Shown: positions 1-5,524 of the stretch, piece after piece
How positions within the stretch are numbered: the stretch's first letter is position 1
Layout of the letters: each line of letters opens with the position of its first letter
From: DASSBG01 sp965651365
GTDB taxonomy: Bacteria > Pseudomonadota > Gammaproteobacteria > Xanthomonadales > Rhodanobacteraceae
DNA length: 5,524 nucleotides
Direction: 5' to 3'
NCBI GenBank assembly: GCA_965651365.1
Contig: CBFGSA010000161.1
Coordinates: forward strand, 1-5,524
Program-made: the position numbers and the translations under genes
Notes under the pieces: generated by a model
The model's input: only the letters and a program-made list of their open reading frames with translations
Told to the model about the DNA's origin: nothing
Databases searched by the model: none

Positions 1-527
1 TCTCCGCCCAATGCGATGTTGGCCTTGCGTTCCATCCAGCCGCCGTTGCCGTCGGGCACCAGTTCGACCAGCTCGATGTTGTCGTCGGTAATGGAAATGA
101 TGTGCCCATAGTTTCGTCCTGCATAGTTGCCGTCATGAACGCGATGTATGACGCTCTGCGGATCTTCGACCAAGGCCTGGATGTTCTTGCCGGTGCCAAT
201 GGTTCCCACCATTTTCAGGCTGTCCAGCGCGAACGATTCCAGCGGCTCCTTGACGCGGTCCGGGTCGGGACTGGGGCCCTGGGCGGCACCAGTCTTGGTG
301 TTTTCGCTGGCTGGCGGCGCAAACGGGTCGCGCAAATCCTGATCGTTGTAAACGAAAGTTTCGAAGGTCTTGACCACCGGCAACGGCGGCAGCGGCGCGC
401 CTTTCTTGGCTTTCTGCTGCGCCACCCATTGCTCCAGGTCAGCACGGCCGCCAACGCAGCCCGCCAGCAGCAACACGGCCGCGGCCAACAGGCTCACGCG
501 CATGATTTGGCTCGTGGGCAGGTTCAT
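1..527 (-). CDS. pilP: PilP, type IV pilus inner-membrane lipoprotein (3' end cut by window edge)
   Basis: PilP is the periplasmic lipoprotein that joins the PilN/PilO pair to the outer-membrane secretin PilQ. I translated 175 complete codons from the ATG at 527. The N-terminus is a lipoprotein signal ending in the lipobox LAGC, with the lipidated cysteine at residue 24. A charged, proline-rich linker follows, with the PilP hallmarks DLEQWV (30-35) and RDPF (66-69). From about residue 85 onward lies the beta-sandwich domain, including KEPLESF, MVGTIG and the terminal ELVELVPDGNGGWMER. PilP proteins are about 170-180 residues and end shortly after this last motif, so almost the whole gene is present; no stop is visible. 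A second in-frame ATG at 501-503 would also keep the signal peptide, but only the first start has a strong Shine-Dalgarno (GGAGGTG) and it overlaps the pilO stop as ATGA. pilQ probably follows beyond the edge. Lipidation and membrane location are inferred from the lipobox. Confidence 0.96.
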   Translation of the reverse strand, partial: MNLPTSQIMRVSLLAAAVLLLAGCVGGRADLEQWVAQQKAKKGAPLPPLPVVKTFETFVYNDQDLRDPFAPPASENTKTGAAQGPSPDPDRVKEPLESFALDSLKMVGTIGTGKNIQALVEDPQSVIHRVHDGNYAGRNYGHIISITDDNIELVELVPDGNGGWMERKANIALGG

Positions 528-1161
528 TTGGCACCTCCGCTCTGCTTGCTCGCCTGGTTCTGCTCATCCTCATCCAGGTAGCGGTAGGTCTTGACGATGC
601 CCTGCATTACCAGCTGCCCCGGCGGCGCTCCGGTTTTGCCAGCCGGCTTGAGCACCACGTCGTGCATGGTCAGGATAACCACGCGCGGCAGGGACGCCAC
701 ACCGCTGATGAAGGTGCCGAACTGGTGATAAGTCCCGGCCATGCGGATGCTGATCGGCTTCTCGGCATAGAACTCCTTGAGCGTCTCCGGGCCCGGCTGG
801 AACAGATCGACCTGCAGGCCGGCAGCCAGTGCAGTTTGCGAGATATCGACCAGCAGCGCGGGCATCTCGGTCTTGCTCGGCAACTGGCGCAGCAACTGCT
901 GCAGCATGTCCTGCATCTGTGCCAGCTGCTTTTTCAGTGCCGCCAGATTGACCACCTTGGCCTGCTTGGCCTCGAACTCCTGCTTGAGCGTGGTTTCAGT
1001 GCGCTGCGCCTGGGCCAGCGTGTCCTGCTGGTTGCTGACCTTGAAATACCAGCCACCCAAAACCAGAACGCCAAACACGATGGCGCAGAAGAACCACTTG
1101 ACGGACTTGGGCCAGCCGCCGACGTTGTTGCGGTCGAGGTTGCGAAGATCGTCAATGAAAC

Positions 1162-1165
<4 letters not shown>
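524..1165 (-). CDS. pilO: PilO, type IV pilus inner-membrane alignment protein
   Basis: PilO is a bitopic inner-membrane protein that forms homodimers and heterodimers with PilN and binds PilP, holding the pilus motor in line with the secretin. The 213 residues fit the family in length and order. There is a short cytoplasmic N-terminus (1-21, with DLRNLDRNNVGGWP typical of PilO), one membrane segment at about 22-41 (WFFCAIVFGVLVLGGWYF) and a glutamine- and lysine-rich coiled coil at about 45-95. A ferredoxin-like periplasmic domain at about 100-195 includes ALLVDIS, GLQVDLFQPGPE, FYAEKPI and the GTYHQFGTFISGVASLPR block. The C-terminal 16 or so residues are polar and probably disordered. The ATG overlaps the pilN TGA by 4 bases and has GGAGG 6 bases upstream. 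The stop overlaps the pilP start in the same way. No broken motifs were seen. Confidence 0.96.
532..538 (-). promoter_or_regulatory. Ribosome binding site of pilP
   Basis: On the minus strand GGAGGTG lies 4 bases before the ATG at 525-527 (GGAGG core 6 bases away), inside the end of pilO. This strong site decides the pilP start over the downstream ATG at 501-503, which has no such site. Confidence 0.8.
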
Positions 1166-2857
<1,692 letters not shown>

Positions 2858-2874
2858 GGTTTATGCACAAGCAC

Positions 2875-2903
2875 ATTAGATATCAAACTTAACAGATAAT
2901 CAA
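2875..2903 (-). promoter_or_regulatory. Predicted sigma70-type promoter of pilMNOP
   Basis: On the minus strand there is a -35 box TTGATT (2898-2903; 4 of 6 matches to TTGACA) and a -10 box TCTAAT (2875-2880; 5 of 6 matches to TATAAT), separated by exactly 17 bases. The expected transcription start is near 2868, giving a leader of about 43 bases. No sigma54 GG/GC pair was noticed. It is the best promoter I found in the window. Confidence 0.65.
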
Positions 2904-2927
2904 CTGTCTTGGAAGTTTGTTGCAAAC
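2884..2927. repeat. CAAAC-type dyads around the pilM -35 box
   Basis: CAAACTT (2884-2890) and AAGTTTG (2913-2919) are perfect 7-base inverted repeats with 22 bases between them. The second also forms a tighter palindrome, GTTTG-TTG-CAAAC (2915-2927). The arms flank the pilM -35 box and lie in its spacer, so they could form an operator. I recognise no known regulator consensus, and short AT-rich repeats can arise by chance. Confidence 0.3.
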
Positions 2928-3000
2928 AGCTGAATTGGCAGCAGAATCACGAAAGGCGCCAGGAAGGCAGCGAAAACCCGCGGCTATCCGTGATCCCCAC

Positions 3001-3013
3001 TACAATCTATACT
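3001..3013 (+). promoter_or_regulatory. Candidate -10 region of the mrcA promoter
   Basis: Two overlapping-class -10 candidates lie side by side: TACAAT (3001-3006) and TATACT (3008-3013; 5 of 6 matches to TATAAT). The latter is about 50 bases before the mrcA start. Upstream -35 positions at 16-18 base spacing match the consensus poorly (e.g. TATCCG at 2985-2990), so the promoter would be weak or need an activator. Confidence 0.4.
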
Positions 3014-3062
3014 CTGAGTGCGCCTTCGCGTACCTTGAACCTGATCACAAACCTGCCCGCCC

Positions 3063-5524
3063 ATGCCACGATTGAAGCGGCTAGCCCGCTATTTGCTCAT
3101 TCTCGCCCTCGCCGGCCTCGTTCTCGGCGCCAGCGCCCTCGGCGTGGCGTACTGGCTGCTGTCGCCACGCATGCCGGCCGTCGGCGCGCTGAAGAACGTC
3201 CAGCTGCAGGTACCACTGAGGGTCTTGTCCAGCGACGGCAAGCTGATCGCCACCTTTGGCGAAACGCGCCGCGTTCCAGTCGACATCAGGCAGGTTCCAG
3301 AGCAACTCAAGCAGGCCGTGCTGTCCGCCGAGGACGCCAATTTCTACAGTCACCCCGGATTTGACTGGCGTGGCATCCTGCGTGCCGTGGTGCATGTGGC
3401 CCTGTCCGGCGGCAGGAAAACCCAGGGCGGCTCGACCATTACCCAGCAGGTTGCCCGCAGCTTCTTTCTCAGCCCGGAAAAACTCTACACCCGCAAACTG
3501 CTGGAAATCTTCATCGCCATCCGCATGGAGCACTCCCTGAGCAAGGACGAGATCCTTGAGCTCTACCTCAACAAGATGTTCATGGGCCACCGCTCCTACG
3601 GCGTGGCAGCCGCAGCCGACTACTACTACGGCAAGACCCTGAACCAGTTGTCGCTGGCCCAGTGCGCCATGCTCGCTTCGCTGTTCCAGCTGCCCTCGGA
3701 AGTGAACCCGGTCACCAACCGTGATCGCTCGGTGGCACGCCGCAACTGGGTTCTGGGGCAGATGAAATCCAACGGCTTCATCAGCGATGCCCAGTACAAG
3801 CAGGCCGTGGCCGAACCCGATCACGCCTTTCCGCACGAGCCGCCGACCGAAGTCAACGCCCCCTACCTGGCCGAGATGGTGCGCCGCGCGACCATCGACA
3901 AGCTCGGCAACGCGGCCCTGACCGACGGCTACGTGGTCACCACCTCCCTCGACAGCCAGCGCCAGCGCGAAGCGCGCCAGGCTGTGCGCAAGGAATTGAT
4001 CGCCTACGACCGCCGCCACGGCTACCGCGGACCATTGGCGCATGTGGACCTCGCCGCAGACACCGACCTGAAATCCTGGGACAAGGCCCTGGCCTCGCAT
4101 ACCGAGATTGCCGGCATGGTACCGGCCCTGGTGACCGAGGTCGACAAAAACAGCGCCACGCTTTACATCAAGGGCGGCGACACGGCCGTCCTCGACTTCA
4201 AGGCGCTGGCCTGGGCGCGCCCCTGGCTCAGCCCCGACAGCATGGGGCCCAAACCCAGGCACGTCGATGACGTGCTCAAGACCGGCGACGTGGTGCGCGT
4301 GATGCGCGACGATCAGGGCGACTGGCAACTGACGGAAATTCCCGCTGCCGAGGCCGCGCTGGTATCGCTCGATCCCCACGACGGCGCCATCCAGGCCCTG
4401 GTCGGCGGCTTCAGCTTCGTGCGCAGCAAGTTCAACCGCGCCATCGACATCGCCCGCCAGCCCGGCTCCAGCTTCAAGCCCTTCCTGTACTCGGCCGCAC
4501 TCGAACACGGATTCACCGCGGCTTCGATCGTCAACGACGCGCCACTGGTCATTCCCGATCCGACCGCACCGGAGGGTCAATGGACGCCATCCAACGATGA
4601 CGGCAAGTTTTCCGGACCCATGCGCGTACGCATGGCGCTGGTGCAATCGAAAAATCTGGTCTCGGTACGCCTGCTCGATGCCATCGGCATCCAGTACGCA
4701 CGCGAGTACGCCACACGCTTCGGCCTGCCACTGGATGCGCTGCCCAAGAGCCTTTCGCTGGCCCTGGGAACCGCCTCGGTATCACCACTGGTGATGGCAC
4801 GCGGCTACGCGGTCTTTGCCAACGGCGGCTATCGGATCGAACCCTGGTTCATCCGCGACATCCGCGACCGCAACGGCACCCCGGTCTTTGCTTCCCGCGC
4901 GATGCAAGCCTGTCGCGACTGCCAGAACGAAGAAGCCGTGGTGACACTGCCGCAACCCGCTACCGACAATGACAAGGACGGGATCTTTGCGCCGCTGCTG
5001 CCAATCTCCGCGGCCGATGCCAATCCGCAAACAGCGTCCAACTCGAGCGTGATGGGTACCGCACCGCGGGTCATCAATGCCGGCAACGCCTTCATCATGG
5101 ACTCGATGATGCGCGATGTGATCCGGCGCGGAACCGGTCGCCGCGCACTGGTGCTGAAGCGGCCCGACCTGGCCGGCAAGACCGGCACCACCAATGATCA
5201 CCGCGACGCCTGGTTCTCCGGCTTCAACGGCCATCTTGTCACCACGGTATGGGTCGGCTTCGACAACTACAATTCGCTCGGGCGCGGCGAGTTCGGCGCA
5301 CGCGCCGCACTGCCGATCTGGATCGACTACATGGGAGCGGCCCTGGACGACAGCAAACCGACCGTGATGCCCAGACCCGACTCCGTGACCACGGCAAGAA
5401 TCGATCCCGATACCGGCCTCATCGCCAGCCCCGACGACTCCGCTGCGATAAACGAGTACTTCCGCAAGGACGCACTCCAGCGGCTCGAAGCCCGCTCGCC
5501 CAGCCCCGACCAGCCGAAGAAGAA
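3063..5524 (+). CDS. mrcA: Penicillin-binding protein 1A, bifunctional peptidoglycan synthase (ponA/mrcA; 3' end beyond window)
   Basis: PBP1A polymerises lipid II into glycan strands and cross-links the stem peptides on the periplasmic face of the inner membrane. I translated 820 codons from ATG 3063 with no stop before the edge. A basic N-terminus and membrane anchor (about 10-33) come first. The GT51 domain follows, with EDANFYSHPGFD (catalytic Glu90), GGSTITQQ (122-129), RKLLE (144-148) and KDEILELYLN (161-170, Glu166). An OB-like insert lies at about 321-425, and the transpeptidase starts near 430 with the SSFK box (nucleophile Ser469, Lys472), SKN (529-531) and KTGTT (706-710). All catalytic residues are present. 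A CRDC motif (617-620) lies in the loop region between SKN and KTG. The tail ends in a Pro/Lys-rich stretch, so little is missing. An in-frame TGA at 3042-3044 with no start codon before 3063 fixes the start, yet no Shine-Dalgarno precedes it. The protein is the usual partner gene next to pilM. Confidence 0.97.
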   Translation, partial: MPRLKRLARYLLILALAGLVLGASALGVAYWLLSPRMPAVGALKNVQLQVPLRVLSSDGKLIATFGETRRVPVDIRQVPEQLKQAVLSAEDANFYSHPGFDWRGILRAVVHVALSGGRKTQGGSTITQQVARSFFLSPEKLYTRKLLEIFIAIRMEHSLSKDEILELYLNKMFMGHRSYGVAAAADYYYGKTLNQLSLAQCAMLASLFQLPSEVNPVTNRDRSVARRNWVLGQMKSNGFISDAQYKQAVAEPDHAFPHEPPTEVNAPYLAEMVRRATIDKLGNAALTDGYVVTTSLDSQRQREARQAVRKELIAYDRRHGYRGPLAHVDLAADTDLKSWDKALASHTEIAGMVPALVTEVDKNSATLYIKGGDTAVLDFKALAWARPWLSPDSMGPKPRHVDDVLKTGDVVRVMRDDQGDWQLTEIPAAEAALVSLDPHDGAIQALVGGFSFVRSKFNRAIDIARQPGSSFKPFLYSAALEHGFTAASIVNDAPLVIPDPTAPEGQWTPSNDDGKFSGPMRVRMALVQSKNLVSVRLLDAIGIQYAREYATRFGLPLDALPKSLSLALGTASVSPLVMARGYAVFANGGYRIEPWFIRDIRDRNGTPVFASRAMQACRDCQNEEAVVTLPQPATDNDKDGIFAPLLPISAADANPQTASNSSVMGTAPRVINAGNAFIMDSMMRDVIRRGTGRRALVLKRPDLAGKTGTTNDHRDAWFSGFNGHLVTTVWVGFDNYNSLGRGEFGARAALPIWIDYMGAALDDSKPTVMPRPDSVTTARIDPDTGLIASPDDSAAINEYFRKDALQRLEARSPSPDQPKK

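Noticed and set aside
102..581. Plus-strand open frame of 159 codons opposite pilP and pilO
   Set aside because: The minus strand encodes intact PilP and PilO motifs here; the plus-strand product has no recognisable domain and crosses the pilO/pilP junction.
2862..2880. Possible CRP/Vfr site near TGTGCTTGTGCA on the minus strand
   Set aside because: It lacks the TGTGA-N6-TCACA symmetry; the two TGTGC copies are direct and not inverted.
2909..3364. Plus-strand open frame spanning the intergenic region into mrcA
   Set aside because: It runs out of frame with mrcA and its product is Arg-rich as expected for an off-frame reading; no ribosome site or family resemblance was seen.
3081..4646. A 521-codon open frame antisense to mrcA
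   Set aside because: It is codon-aligned with mrcA on the opposite strand, where stops can arise only from the sense codons TTA, CTA and TCA, all rare in GC-rich genes. It ends exactly at the CTA Leu7 codon of mrcA. The product is low in recognisable motifs, while the sense strand has all PBP1A motifs.
4782..5234. A 150-codon antisense frame within the mrcA transpeptidase region
   Set aside because: It has the same codon-aligned antisense artefact as above and overlaps the SKN-KTG region, which is clearly coding on the plus strand.

Overview
This window is a conserved chromosomal locus of a GC-rich gammaproteobacterium. It holds the type IV pilus alignment-subcomplex operon pilM-pilN-pilO-pilP on the minus strand, and a divergently transcribed class A penicillin-binding protein gene, PBP1A (mrcA, also called ponA), on the plus strand. 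The same arrangement is known in Pseudomonas and, as hofMNOPQ/mrcA, in enterobacteria. The PilM and PilP sequences look to me most like those of the Xanthomonadales/Lysobacterales. That placement is from memory of the families and not from a search.

Layout: positions 1-527 carry pilP, cut by the left edge within a few codons of its expected end. Then come pilO (524-1165), pilN (1162-1767) and pilM (1764-2825, preferred start), all reading leftward. Each of the three junctions is a 4-bp ATGA overlap, which points to translational coupling and fixed stoichiometry. pilQ, the secretin gene, would be expected next beyond the left edge. Positions 2826-3062 are the only intergenic space. It holds a good sigma70-type promoter for pilM, a short leader hairpin, a small cluster of CAAAC dyads, and a weaker promoter for mrcA. 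Positions 3063-5524 carry mrcA, which runs off the right edge after 820 codons, probably only a few residues before its end.

How the genes work together: PilM is a cytoplasmic actin-like protein that binds the INLLPWR N-terminus of PilN. PilN and PilO are bitopic inner-membrane proteins with periplasmic coiled coils. PilP is a lipoprotein that links PilN/PilO to the PilQ secretin. PBP1A makes and cross-links peptidoglycan, the layer the pilus machine must cross.

No mobile element, CRISPR array, RNA gene, large repeat or unfamiliar gene was seen. The genes look intact and ordinary. The items worth a second look are small: the pilM start codon, RNA hairpins near the pilM and pilN starts, the divergent control region, the absence of a Shine-Dalgarno before mrcA, and two local sequence features of PBP1A.
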